Shown: in pieces, positions 9,315 to 22,581 of the stretch
Layout of the letters: every line of letters begins with the position of its first letter
Position numbering within the stretch: position 1 is the stretch's first letter
Origin: Bog-532 sp963775825
Lineage (GTDB): Bacteria > Actinomycetota > Actinomycetes > Streptosporangiales > Streptosporangiaceae
NCBI GenBank assembly: GCA_963775825.1
Contig: CAVZKY010000049.1
Location: forward strand, 1-64,000
Length of the DNA: 64,000 nucleotides
Direction: 5' to 3'
Position numbers and translations under genes: made by a program
Notes under the pieces: model-generated
Told to the model about the DNA's origin: nothing
The model's input: only the letters and a program-made list of their open reading frames with translations
The model's database searches: none

Positions 9315-9332
9315 GAATAAGCCAACAGGGTC
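9315..9332 (-). repeat. Terminal inverted repeat of the IS1182-type element
   Basis: GAATAAGCCAACAGGGTC, the perfect complement of 7501-7518. It is followed by the duplicated target CGCACA. Confidence 0.9.
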
Positions 9333-10258
9333 CGCACAGCACCACCGCCTTCTCCGGCGGGTTGTGGTACAGGCCGACGACATCGACGACCTTCTCCACG
9401 AAGAACGGGTCGGTGGACAGCTTGAAGGAGTCCTGCAGGTGCGGCTTGAGGTCAAACTTCTTCCAGATCCGCCCGATGGTGGACTTCGACAGCCCGGTAC
9501 GGGCGGCCATGGACGACCGCGACCAATGCGTGTCCTTGCCCGGGACGCCCTCCAGCGTGGCCACGACCACGTCCTCGACCTGGTCCAGCAGGATCGATGC
9601 CGGCCGGCCGGGCCGCGGCTCGTCCTGCAGGCCATCCAGTCGCCCGGCGATGAACCGGGCCCGCCAGCGGTCCACGGTGGACTCATCGACCCCCAGCCGG
9701 GCGGCCACCTGCTTGTTCGTCCCGCCCTCCGCGCAGGCCAGCACGATCTTCGCCCGCATGGCCAGGTACTGGGCGGTCTTCGCGCGCCGGGCCCACCGGA
9801 TCAGCTGCTCCCGCTCCGCCTCCTCCAGCACGAGCTCAGCCTTGGGCCGGCCGATCGGAGCATCGTCCTCCAGCCCGGCCAGCCGCTGCCCGGCGAACTG
9901 GCGCCGCCACTTGGACACCGACTTGACCGCCACTCCCAAGGCCTGCGCGACACCAGCGTTCGGCATCCCGCCGGCACAGGCCAGGATGATCCGGGCCCGG
10001 TCAGCCCGCCGACGCTCCGGCAGCCCTGCCCGGCGCGCCAGCTCAGCCCGCTCATCATCAGAAAGCACGATCGGCACAGCAGAAGGACCCGGCATAACCA
10101 GATCTTAGCAAAAATAACCCTAAGAATTTCTGGCGCGACACACTAGCGCTCCGCCCGGTAAAGACAACCCCCTGGTCGTAACCGTCAGTTACAGAGCGGT
10201 ATCCGGGTCTGTTGTCGACCCGTCACGGGGCCGCCCCGGCACTTTAGTACTGGACCGG

Positions 10259-10573
10259 GTGGTCCGCGCCGCGCTGCTGGCGCTGGCCCGCGCCCAAACC
10301 ACGATACGGGCGGGCTGGCTCGGCGGTCTTGTCGCCCGTGCCGGTGACCATATATTCGCCGCGTGTGACGAAGAGGCCGGCTGGCGCGGATGGAGCTTCG
10401 AGCGACGGCACGGCGGGCTCACGCGGGTGTATCGCGATCCGGCATTCGATCTGATCGTCCACTGTCCGCAGTGCCGTGGCCTCGGGACGGCCCCGGGCGG
10501 CGCGGAGTGTGGCCTGTGCTCCGGTACTGGCCGACTCGTCCTAGACCAGCCACCCATCGCGTCTGACGGTTGA
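10259..10573 (+). CDS. Small zinc-ribbon protein of AICE type
   Basis: 104 residues from a GTG. The N-terminal half is helical. The middle has WRGWSFERRHGGLTRVYRDP. The C-terminal half holds two CxxC pairs (CPQC and CGLC) spaced like a DnaJ-type zinc ribbon (CPQCRGLG, CGLCSGTG). Small proteins of this kind sit ahead of the transfer genes in integrative conjugative elements of actinomycetes. Its stop overlaps the region just before the next gene, so the two are probably co-translated. The biochemical role is unknown. Confidence 0.55.
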   Translation: MVRAALLALARAQTTIRAGWLGGLVARAGDHIFAACDEEAGWRGWSFERRHGGLTRVYRDPAFDLIVHCPQCRGLGTAPGGAECGLCSGTGRLVLDQPPIASDG

Positions 10574-10578
10574 CCGCG

Positions 10579-11160
10579 ATGGCTGGGGGACAGTTCCGCC
10601 AGCCGAATGACCCGAACGGGCCGACCGGGTTCGGTAGGGCGCTGAGCTCGGTCAAGCGCCCGAACCCGCTGGTCATCGCCTGGCGCTGGCGCTACGAACT
10701 CGCGCTGGCACTCGGACTGGCCGGGAGCACGTTCGGGATTATTCAGGCTTACGGGGTTATCTGGCTGGTGGCCGCCCTCATGGCGGTCACCGCAGCGTTC
10801 GGTCTCTGGCCCCCGGGCCGGAGACTTCTGGTGACGCGGGCCTGGTGTGTCATCACGCCGCATCGGCTCCGCACCGGTTGCGCCAACGCATGGATACACA
10901 GCCGCTACGGCCGGCTACCCATCATCCTGCTCACCACGGCACAGCCCTTCGGCGAGCGGGTCCTGCTCTGGTGCGTCGCCGGGGTCTCAGCTGAGGATCT
11001 CATCTCGGCCCGGGAGGCACTCATCGCCGCCTGCTGGGCCGCTGACATAAAGCTGATCCGGAGCGGCCGGCACCGGCAGCTGGTGATCGTGGACGTCATC
11101 CGGCGGCCACCCGACGGCCCGGCCAGCCCGGAAGCAGACCGGCTGAGCTGGCCCGGCTGA
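10579..11160 (+). CDS. Conserved membrane-associated protein of actinomycete conjugative elements
   Basis: About 193 residues from the ATG at 10579 (a TTG at 10570 overlaps the previous stop). Two hydrophobic segments (about residues 45-85) follow WRWRYELALALGLAG. The soluble part then reads WCVITPHRLRTGC, QPFGERVLLWC, SAEDLISAREALIAACWA and LVIVDVIRRP. This layout is that of the protein encoded just before the FtsK/TraB translocase in actinomycete integrative elements. No translocase follows here; the only FtsK piece is the fragment at 4007-4399, so this is a stranded remnant of a transfer module, though the gene itself looks intact. Confidence 0.65.
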   Translation: MAGGQFRQPNDPNGPTGFGRALSSVKRPNPLVIAWRWRYELALALGLAGSTFGIIQAYGVIWLVAALMAVTAAFGLWPPGRRLLVTRAWCVITPHRLRTGCANAWIHSRYGRLPIILLTTAQPFGERVLLWCVAGVSAEDLISAREALIAACWAADIKLIRSGRHRQLVIVDVIRRPPDGPASPEADRLSWPG

Positions 11161-11195
11161 CCGAGCCAGCGGACGGCCCAGCGAGGGAGCCCGTC

Positions 11196-11236
11196 CGGGT
11201 TGTGTTTTCCGCGAACAGTGCGGGGAACACAACCCG
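11196..11236. terminator. Inverted repeat between the island and the Fe-S oxidoreductase gene
   Basis: CGGGTTGTGTT (11196-11206) and AACACAACCCG (11226-11236) form an 11 bp perfect stem with a 19-base loop. It lies between two convergent genes, so a bidirectional terminator is the simplest reading. Confidence 0.5.
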
Positions 11237-11343
11237 ATCCCGGCCAGGAATCCGGTTGGCCGGCTCGGTCGGGATACGATACGCGGGGGGTTCCCAGTCC
11301 GGCCGGCTCGGATGGGGTGGGGGATGAGGCCGAGAAGTCCTGC

Positions 11344-14025
11344 TCAGGATTCCTGGGCGGCCGTCCCGGACGGGGTTTCGGGATCGGATGACGCGCGTCC
11401 CGCGGCCGTATCTCCCCGGGACTCCTCTGCCGTATCTCCCGGGGACTTGTCTCCCGTGACGTCGCTGGGCGCAACGCCGGACGCGTCCGGCGTGTCCGCG
11501 GACGCCTCGCCGTCGCCCTCCCGGAACATGGGTGCGCGGTCCTCCACCCGGCCGGGGCCGGCTTCGCCATCGGCCGCCTGCGCCATAGTCCCTCCCGCCG
11601 AGTCCGGGCCGCCAGTGGTCGCGCCGGGCGCGCCCGCCTGCGTGCCGGCACGGTCGACACCGGACGTCCCGGCTGAGGACGTACCAGGGGATGCACCCGC
11701 TGAGGAGGCCGGGGAAGAACCGGGGGACTTCACCGCCGACGGGACCGGGGAGGCCCCGGGAGCCCCAGGGCCGGGCGAAGCGTTTCCAGACGATCCCGTA
11801 GTGGTCGGCTCTCCTTCACCAGCAGACGTGACGTCACCGGGCGGGGCCGCGTCGACGCCTGTCTCGGGCGCCTCGCCGTCGGCGCCGTTGGCCGCTGGCC
11901 GCTGGAGGGCGACGGAGCGGGCGAGGAGCTGGGCGACGTCGATGACCTCCAGGGATTCTTTGGCTTCGCCGGATCCTTTCTTGGCCGCGACGGCGTCGCC
12001 GAGCATAACCAGGCAGTAGGGGCAGGCGGTGGAGACGGTGTTGGGGTCCAGGGCCAGGGCCTCGTCGATCCGCTCGGTGTTGATGCGCTTGCCGATGCGT
12101 TCTTCCATCCACATCCGGGCGCCGCCGGCCCCGCAGCAGAACCCGCGGTTCTTGCACCGGTGCATCTCCTCGGCGGTGGTGCCGGGCACGGCGTCGATGA
12201 TCTGGCGCGGCGGGGTGTAGACCTTGTTATGCCGGCCCAGGAAACACGGGTCGTGGTAGGTGATCTTCTCCTTCACCTCACCGGCGGGGGTCAGCTTGCC
12301 CTGCTCGACCAGGCGGGACAGCAGCTGGGTGTGGTGGATCACCTCATAGTTGCCGCCCAGCTGGGGGTACTCGTTGGCGATGGTGTTGAAGCAGTGCGGG
12401 CACGACGCCACGATCGTCTTCCCCGAGCCCTTCGCGATACCGGCGTCGTTCAGGGTCTCCACGTTCTGCTGGGCGAGCATGGAGTAGACGAACTCGTTGC
12501 CCATCCGCCGCGCGGGATCCCCGGTGCAGGTCTCGGCCGGGCCCAGCACCGCGAACCTCACCCCGGCGGTGTGCAGCAGCTGCGCGATGGCCTTGGTGGT
12601 CTTCTTGGCCCGGTCCTCCAGCGCCCCCGCACATCCCACCCAGAACAGGTACTCGATGTCCGCCCCGATCGGCCCGTCGATGACCGGGACCTCGAAATCA
12701 AGCTCGGTGATCCAGGCGGCCCGGGCTGCATCCCCCATGCCCCACGGGTTGCCCTTGTTCTCCAGGTTCTTCAGCAGCGTCGAGGCTTCCTGGGGGAACG
12801 CGGACTCGATCAGCACCTGGTGGCGGCGCATCCCGTCGATGTGGTCGATGTGCTCGATGTCGACCGGGCACTCCTCGACACACGCCCCGCAGTTCGTGCA
12901 CGACCAGATGACGTCCGGGTCGATCACCCCGTTCACCGAAGCGTCCCCGACCAGCGGGCGGCCGGCCTCGGCCAGCACGCTGGCGGGCAGCTTGGCCCGC
13001 GCCTCATCGGAGTCCGCCAGCAGATACGGCGCCTTGGCGAACGCGTGGTCCCGCAGATCCAGGATCACCTGCTTGGGCGACAGCGGCTTGCCGGTGGCCC
13101 AGGCCGGGCACTGGGACTGGCACCGCCCGCACTCGGTGCACGTCGCCATGTCCAGCAGGCCCTTCCAGCTGAAATCCTCGATCTTGCCCAGCCCGAACAC
13201 ATCGGTGTCCGGGTCCGCCTCCTCAAAATCCAGCACCTTGCCGTTGGATCGCATCGGCTCCAGGGCGCCCAGCGCGTTCGGCCGCCGGGAGAACAGCACG
13301 TTCAGCGGCGCGATGACGATGTGCAGGTGCTTGGAGTAGGTCAAGAACACCAGGAAGCCCAAAATGACCGCGAGCTGACCCAGCAGGAACACAACCTCCA
13401 GCACCGAGTTCACCCCGGACCCGAGCGGGTGCAGCCAGTGCCCGACGATCTGCGAGGCGAACGCGCCGTGCGGGTAGGGGAAGTAACCGGTGTTGATCTG
13501 CGCGCCCCGGTACAGCAGCAGCGTCGCCACCACCAGGAAGATCATCCCCAGCACCAGCCAGGCCGCCCCGGTGTGCGACCCGTAGAACCGGGATGACCGG
13601 CCCTCCCGCTCAGGGTTGCTGGACAGCCGGATGATCGCGAACGTGACGATGCCGGCCAGCACCAGCACCGCGAACAAGTCCTCCAGGAACCCCAGCGCGA
13701 ACGAATGCCCGATCCCGGGGATCGCGAACCCGCGGGAGAACAGGTCACCATAGGCCTCGATGATCGTGAAGATCAAAATGATGAAGCCCCAGAACGTCAC
13801 GAAGTGCGCCAGCCCCGGGACCGTCCACTTCAGCAGCTTCCGCTGCCCGAACACCTCAGTCGCCTGCACCTCAGCGTCCCGTTCGGGGTGGGAACGCACC
13901 GCCGCGATCCGCTCCGGTGCCGGCTGCCCGGCCCGGCCCAGCCGCCCCAACCACCACGCCCGGCGGCCGGCGATCGCCACCGCCGCCACGGTCAGCACCA
14001 GGCCAACCACGATCCTCAGGACCAC
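11344..14025 (-). CDS. Membrane-bound heterodisulfide-reductase-like Fe-S oxidoreductase
   Basis: I start at the GTG at 14025, which has AGGAGGAGG upstream. About 893 residues: roughly six membrane helices (1-260), two 4Fe-4S clusters (CTECGRCQSQCP at about 293 and CTNCGACVEECP at about 373), then two CCG domains (CPHCFNTIANEYP; DPCFLGRH, CCGAGGARMW and CPYCLVM). It matches the family of M. tuberculosis Rv0338c, believed to pass electrons between a flavoprotein dehydrogenase and the quinone pool. The last 180 or so residues are a Ser/Pro/Gly/Ala/Thr-rich, probably disordered tail, unusual for the family. It is monocistronic, divergent from dnaK. Confidence 0.88.
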   Translation of the reverse strand: MVLRIVVGLVLTVAAVAIAGRRAWWLGRLGRAGQPAPERIAAVRSHPERDAEVQATEVFGQRKLLKWTVPGLAHFVTFWGFIILIFTIIEAYGDLFSRGFAIPGIGHSFALGFLEDLFAVLVLAGIVTFAIIRLSSNPEREGRSSRFYGSHTGAAWLVLGMIFLVVATLLLYRGAQINTGYFPYPHGAFASQIVGHWLHPLGSGVNSVLEVVFLLGQLAVILGFLVFLTYSKHLHIVIAPLNVLFSRRPNALGALEPMRSNGKVLDFEEADPDTDVFGLGKIEDFSWKGLLDMATCTECGRCQSQCPAWATGKPLSPKQVILDLRDHAFAKAPYLLADSDEARAKLPASVLAEAGRPLVGDASVNGVIDPDVIWSCTNCGACVEECPVDIEHIDHIDGMRRHQVLIESAFPQEASTLLKNLENKGNPWGMGDAARAAWITELDFEVPVIDGPIGADIEYLFWVGCAGALEDRAKKTTKAIAQLLHTAGVRFAVLGPAETCTGDPARRMGNEFVYSMLAQQNVETLNDAGIAKGSGKTIVASCPHCFNTIANEYPQLGGNYEVIHHTQLLSRLVEQGKLTPAGEVKEKITYHDPCFLGRHNKVYTPPRQIIDAVPGTTAEEMHRCKNRGFCCGAGGARMWMEERIGKRINTERIDEALALDPNTVSTACPYCLVMLGDAVAAKKGSGEAKESLEVIDVAQLLARSVALQRPAANGADGEAPETGVDAAPPGDVTSAGEGEPTTTGSSGNASPGPGAPGASPVPSAVKSPGSSPASSAGASPGTSSAGTSGVDRAGTQAGAPGATTGGPDSAGGTMAQAADGEAGPGRVEDRAPMFREGDGEASADTPDASGVAPSDVTGDKSPGDTAEESRGDTAAGRASSDPETPSGTAAQES

Positions 14026-14370
14026 CGGGGACCTCCTCCTGCAGCGTCGGCTGCCAGCGTACGCCGCCGGCTTCCGCCCGTTCTCGTGCACCGCACCAGG
14101 CGCGAGTTTCGCGTCCGGGTCGCCGGGCCGGAGCCTGGCCGCATTCGAGCGTCCTACCGACCGGTAACTTTCGCGGGCTAACACGGTCATGCAGACACCT
14201 ACCTATATACCGGATCTAGATGCCAACGATCCGGCCGGGGCTGGATGGGACGGCCCGGCCCGGGCGTTGTAAGAGCTGAGGCCACAACGGATCAAGCGAC
14301 AAGGCACACCTGTCTGGCCGCTGCCCGGAAAATTTCCGTGCCGCCCGGGAACAACGAGCACCCTAACAAA

Positions 14371-14391
14371 GTTGAGCCAATTAGACTCAAG
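14371..14391 (+). promoter_or_regulatory. HAIR element (HspR operator), distal copy
   Basis: GTTGAGC-N7-ACTCAAG. It matches the known HspR operator CTTGAGT-N7-ACTCAAG at 12 of 14 positions and lies about 83 bases before the dnaK start. Confidence 0.88.
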
Positions 14392-14422
14392 TCAGTTGCC
14401 ATCGCCCGCAAGCCGTGGCAAC

Positions 14423-14443
14423 CTTGAGCGCGGAAGACTCAAC
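14423..14443 (+). promoter_or_regulatory. HAIR element (HspR operator), proximal copy
   Basis: CTTGAGC-N7-ACTCAAC, 30 bases before the dnaK ATG and 52 bases (five helical turns) from the distal copy, so two HspR dimers would sit on one DNA face. HspR, aided by DnaK, would repress the operon until heat shock. Confidence 0.9.
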
Positions 14444-14473
14444 CCAATAGACGTTCAACCATAGGGATTGCTC

Positions 14474-16347
<1,874 letters not shown>

Positions 16348-16348
<1 letters not shown>

Positions 16349-17155
16349 TGAATTCACCTCAGGAAATGGGCAACGGGCCGGTGATCCACGATCACCGGCG
16401 AATCGACCCCGTGACCGGGCAGGTGAGGGAGCCGGGTAGGCCCCGAGGCAAGCACGCGGCCTCCGGACCGGGCGGTTACGCCGGGGACGAGGAGGCGTCG
16501 GCCACGGGTGGCTCGCGGCACGGGACGGGCGCGGAGCCGGAGGGCTCCGTGCCCATCCCCGAGCCGGACGGGCACGCCGAGCAGGACCACCCGGCCACGG
16601 AGGCCGGGGACGGGTCCACGGCGCACACTGCCCCTCCACGGCCCTCCAGCCGGCACGGGCGTTAACGAGGAGATGGCCACACTGAAGGAGCAGCTCGCCG
16701 ATCGCACGGCCGATCTGCAGCGGATCCAGGCGGAGTACGCGAACTACCGTAAGCGCGTAGATCGTGACCGGACGGCCGTTCGTGAGCTCGCGCTCGCGAA
16801 CGTGCTGACCGAGCTGCTGCCGGCGCTCGATGCAATCGGTCAGGCCCGGGAGCATGACGAGCTGTCCGGTGGTTTCAAGTCCGTCGCCGAGTCCCTGGAG
16901 TCGGCGGCGTCCAAGCTCGGCCTGGTGACGTACGGCGAGCCGGGAGAGCCATTCGACCCGAAGATCCACGAGGCGCTGGCCCACTCCTTTTCACCAGACG
17001 TCGCGGAGGTCTCCTGCGCGGAGATCTTCCAGCCGGGCTACAAGGTCGGGGACCGCATCCTACGGCCGGCCCGGGTTCTGGTCGCGGAGCCGGCCACCGG
17101 GCCCGACGGTGCCCCGGAGCCGGGCGCACAGCCGGACAACCGGGACGACGAGTAA
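16348..17155 (+). CDS. grpE: Nucleotide exchange factor GrpE, apparent frameshift
   Basis: The ATG overlaps the dnaK stop. The first 105 residues (a charged, disordered N-terminus) run in one frame and stop at 16663-16665. The GrpE body continues in the next frame: coiled coil MATLKEQLADRTADLQRIQ, the hallmark AEYANYRKRVDRDR, then KIHEALAHSFSPDV and the beta domain GYKVGDRILRPARVLV. The break lies between about 16620 and 16660 in C/G-rich sequence. A single-base assembly error is the likely cause because GrpE is essential. An ATG at 16674, eight bases after the stop, could let a shortened GrpE be made by reinitiation. GrpE releases ADP from DnaK. Confidence 0.9.
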
Positions 17156-17186
17156 CGAGCGGCGAGGGGAGCGATGAGCACGCCCG

Positions 17187-18385
17187 ATGAGCACCAAGGA
17201 TTATCTGGAGAAGGACTACTACAAGGTCCTGGGCGTCCCTAAGACCGCAAAAGCTGACGAGATCAAGCAGTCGTACCGCAAGCTGGCCCGTAAGTACCAC
17301 CCCGACGCGAACAAGGGCGACCGTAAGGCTGAGGAACGTTTCAAGGAGATTTCCGAGGCTTACAACACCCTGTCGGACGAGAAGCGGCGCAAGGAGTATG
17401 ACGAGGCACGCTCGCTCTTCGGCGGCGGCGGTTTCCGGGTTCCCGGAACGGCCGGGCGCCCAGGTACGGCGGGTACTGGAGCCGGCGGTTTCGGCGGCTT
17501 CGACCTCGGCGACCTGTTCGGCGGAGCCGGGACCGCGGGGACCGGCGAGGCCGGCCGGGCGGGCTCGGCGACATCCTCGGCGGGATGTTCGGCAACCGCG
17601 GCGCGGGCCCGCAGACCCGGCCCCGCCGCGGGGCGGATGTGGAGACGGAGACCACGCTCTCGTTCGGGGACGCGGTCGACGGCACCACCGTCCCGCTGAA
17701 CCTGACCGGCGAGGGCCCCTGCGCGGTCTGCCACGGCACCGGCGCGAAGGCCGGCACCGTGCCCAAGGTCTGCCCGACCTGTGAGGGGACCGGGCAGTCC
17801 AGCCGGAATCTGGGCAATTTCGCCTTCTCGGAGCCGTGCAAGACCTGCCGGGGCCGCGGGCTCGTGGTCGATGACCCGTGCCCGTCGTGCAACGGCAGCG
17901 GCCACGCGACGAGCACGCGGACGATCCAGGCCCGGATTCCGGCCGGGGTGGCCGACGGTCAGCGGATCAAGCTGAGGGGCAAGGGAGCCCCGGGCGAGCG
18001 CGGTGGCCCGGCCGGGGACCTGTACGTACGGGTGCACGTCGCCCCGCACCCCGTCTTCGGGCGGTCGGGCGGCAACCTGACGGTCACCGTGCCCGTAACG
18101 GTGCCGGAGGCCGCTCTCGGCTCGGAGATCAAGGTGCCGTCGCACCGCGGTGCGCCAGTGACCGTCCGGATCCCGGCCGGGACCCCGAACGGCCGGACGT
18201 TCCGGGTGCGGGGCAAGGGAGTGCGCCAGTCGGATGGCACCTACGGTGACCTGCTCGTCACCGTGGAAGTGATCGTGCCGAAGAACGTCAGCACCAAGGG
18301 CCGGCAGGCACTGGAAGACCTGCGTGAGGCAACGGCCGGCGAGGACCCGCGGGAGGCACTCCTGCTGCGGGCCAAGGAAATGTAA
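17187..18385 (+). CDS. dnaJ: Chaperone DnaJ (Hsp40), apparent frameshift
   Basis: The J domain occupies residues 1-75 (KDYYKVLGV, with the HPD of RKYHPDANK that stimulates DnaK). A Gly/Phe-rich region follows, and there, at about 17565, the frame changes: the run should read GLGDILGGMFG. The second frame carries the four zinc-finger repeats (CAVCHGTG, CPTCEGTG, CKTCRGRG, CPSCNGSG) and the client-binding C-terminal domains (PAGVADGQRIKLRGKG). Restoring one base gives about 400 residues, full length for a DnaJ1. A G-rich tract at the junction makes a sequencing indel the likely explanation. Confidence 0.92.
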
Positions 18386-18435
18386 GGCCGGCCAGGAAGA
18401 GGAGAACACGATGAACAGGGCGAGAAGGAGATGAC

Positions 18436-18984
18436 ATGACAAGCCCGTATGACATGTCCGACGAGACACCGGTCTACGTCATCTCCGTCGCCGCCCAGCT
18501 CTCTGGATTGCATCCGCAGACGCTGCGGGCCTACGACCGGCTGGGGCTTGTGTCACCCGGCCGCAGTACGGGCCGGGGACGGCGTTACTCCATGCGGGAC
18601 GTCCTGGCCTTGCGCGAGGTGCAGCGCCTCTCGCAGGACGAAGGAGTCAACCTGTCCGGGATCAAGCGGATCCTGGAGCTGGACGACGAGCTGGACCGAT
18701 CGCGGCGCCTGGTCGCCGACCTGCACAGCGAGGTCGCGCAGCTCCGGGTGGAGCTGGAATCCACCAGGTCGGTGGCCGCGCGGCTGGCTGACCTGCTCAG
18801 GAAGGGCCGGGCGGGCGCCGGGATCGTACCGGTACGCAACGCGCGAGTCGCCGTCTGGGAACCGGTCGCCGGGCCGGATCCGGCGGCGCCCGGCGGCACC
18901 ACGGGGCGCGGAGAGCGGTCCCGGGCCGCCAATGGCGGCACCGACGAGGCCGCCAGCACCAGCCCGCACGCGGCCGGGAGCTGA
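18436..18984 (+). CDS. hspR: Heat-shock repressor HspR (MerR family)
   Basis: 182 residues. The MerR-type winged helix-turn-helix (residues 12-80) includes VYVISVAAQLSGLHPQTLRA and YDRLGLVSPGR, followed by a coiled-coil dimerisation segment (LDRSRRLVADLHSEVAQLR). The C-terminal 50 residues are Gly/Thr-rich and longer than usual. AAGGAGA sits just ahead of the start. HspR binds HAIR sites such as the two upstream of dnaK and needs DnaK as co-repressor, so it closes the feedback loop of the operon it belongs to. Confidence 0.95.
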   Translation: MTSPYDMSDETPVYVISVAAQLSGLHPQTLRAYDRLGLVSPGRSTGRGRRYSMRDVLALREVQRLSQDEGVNLSGIKRILELDDELDRSRRLVADLHSEVAQLRVELESTRSVAARLADLLRKGRAGAGIVPVRNARVAVWEPVAGPDPAAPGGTTGRGERSRAANGGTDEAASTSPHAAGS

Positions 18985-19080
18985 ACCAAGCCACAAGCTG
19001 AATGGCCGCCGCCAGCAGCGATGCGCTGCGGCACGATCTAGACAACCACGAGCTAGAGAACAGAGCATAAAGAGCCTTAC

Positions 19081-21729
<2,649 letters not shown>

Positions 21730-21751
21730 CCGCCTGATAACTGATATAGCA

Positions 21752-21786
21752 GGCAGCCCGTCGGCCTCAGCGGCCGGCGGGCTGCC
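21752..21786. terminator. Bidirectional terminator between clpB and the TPR gene
   Basis: GGCAGCCCG...CGGGCTGCC forms a strong GC stem with an inner GGCC pairing, 23 bases after the clpB stop and just past the convergent TPR gene. Confidence 0.75.
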
Positions 21787-21799
21787 GTCGTCTGCGGGA

Positions 21800-22537
21800 C
21801 TAGCTGTCGGAGGTTCCCCCGGCGGGCCGGAGGCGCGGGCCGCCGCCGCCGTCGGCGGTCAGTTCATCCAGCAGCCGGTCGTAGTCATCCTCGGCCAGGC
21901 CGAGGTCGTTGCGGATCCGGTAGCGCAGGCTGAGCAGCAGCCGCAGCTCGGCGCGGTCACCCCGCCGTCTGCACTCGTCCGCACCGGCCGTCGCCCAGTG
22001 CAGCGCCCCGTCCATGTCACCCTGCTCGGCGAGCAGCTCGGCAATCAGGTCGCAGGTCCGCGGATCCCGTTTCCCCTCGGCGCCCTCGTGATCGAGTTCG
22101 CGGATCAGGGCCCGTCCCTCGTTACGGCGTCCGAGCGCGAACATCGCCCGTGCCAGCGGGGCGCGTGGGTCAGCGAACGTCGCCCCACCGTCCGCCATCG
22201 CGAGCTGATAGCGCTCGACGGCGATGGCGGGCTCGTCCGCGAGCAGCCACTGGTCACCGGTCCGCATGTACGCTTCAGCCCGGGACATGCTTCCCGTCTG
22301 CTCGGCCGTCGCGGCGAGATGGTTCATGCGCAGTGCCGCACGCCGGTAATCACCGGTACGAGCGGCCTCGAATTCGATCTCGTCGAACAGGTCATCGGTC
22401 AGGACAACCATGTTTGTGGACCTACCCAGGTCCCCCATATCCAACCCTTCGCCAGCGGCGGTGCTCAGGCTGTTACCTGCGGGCGCCCCCGCGCCGCGGT
22501 CTGGATCGCTCACCGTTGTCCCGTCGGTCGGTTCCAC
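21800..22537 (-). CDS. TPR-like protein of unknown function
   Basis: 245 residues from a GTG; a later start at MGDLGRSTNMVV is possible because the first 35 residues look disordered. The remainder is an array of paired helices typical of tetratricopeptide-type proteins (DYRRAALRMNHLAATAEQTG, AEAYMRTGDQWLLADEPA, RGDRAELRLLLSLRYRIRN). Such scaffolds mediate protein contacts. It lies 45 bases downstream of the NYN-domain gene on the same strand, so the two probably form an operon and may work together. No enzymatic motif is seen. Confidence 0.7.
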   Translation of the reverse strand: MEPTDGTTVSDPDRGAGAPAGNSLSTAAGEGLDMGDLGRSTNMVVLTDDLFDEIEFEAARTGDYRRAALRMNHLAATAEQTGSMSRAEAYMRTGDQWLLADEPAIAVERYQLAMADGGATFADPRAPLARAMFALGRRNEGRALIRELDHEGAEGKRDPRTCDLIAELLAEQGDMDGALHWATAGADECRRRGDRAELRLLLSLRYRIRNDLGLAEDDYDRLLDELTADGGGGPRLRPAGGTSDS

Positions 22538-22581
22538 CTGCCGTCACGTCGGCCCAGCCCGGGCCGCCCGCCGCGTGCTAA

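Larger units (their letters stand above)
7501..9332 (-). mobile_element. IS1182-family insertion sequence inside the IS630 transposase
   Basis: 1,832 bp with perfect 18 bp terminal inverted repeats GACCCTGTTGGCTTATTC (7501-7518 and complement 9315-9332). It is flanked by 6 bp direct repeats CGCACA (7495-7500 and 9333-9338). Removing the element and one CGCACA restores the IS630 reading frame (VLC-VDEK). The single gene inside is a transposase. Confidence 0.92.
7370..10095 (-). pseudogene. IS630-family transposase, interrupted and 3'-truncated
   Basis: The N-terminal part starts at 10095 and shows two helix-turn-helix units (RARIILACAGGMPNAGVAQAL and a repeat of the same type around VAARLGVDESTVDRW), then the pre-catalytic segment ending KAVVLC at 9333-9341. 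The continuation CVDEKSQIQALDRSQP, with the first catalytic Asp, lies at about 7500-7440. An IS1182-type element sits between the two parts. The frame keeps IS630 similarity only to RHGITSLFAA (about 7370); the rest of the DDE domain is missing. The gene is therefore doubly dead. Confidence 0.85.

Noticed and set aside
10130..10258. Right-hand end and target duplication of the IS630 element
   Set aside because: A possible terminal sequence near 10125-10145 is visible, but the other end of the element is deleted, so no inverted repeat or TA duplication can be matched.
17565..17585. Programmed frameshifting in dnaJ or grpE
   Set aside because: No slippery heptamer with a downstream stimulator is visible, and the same type of break recurs in unrelated genes of the window, so sequencing indels fit better.
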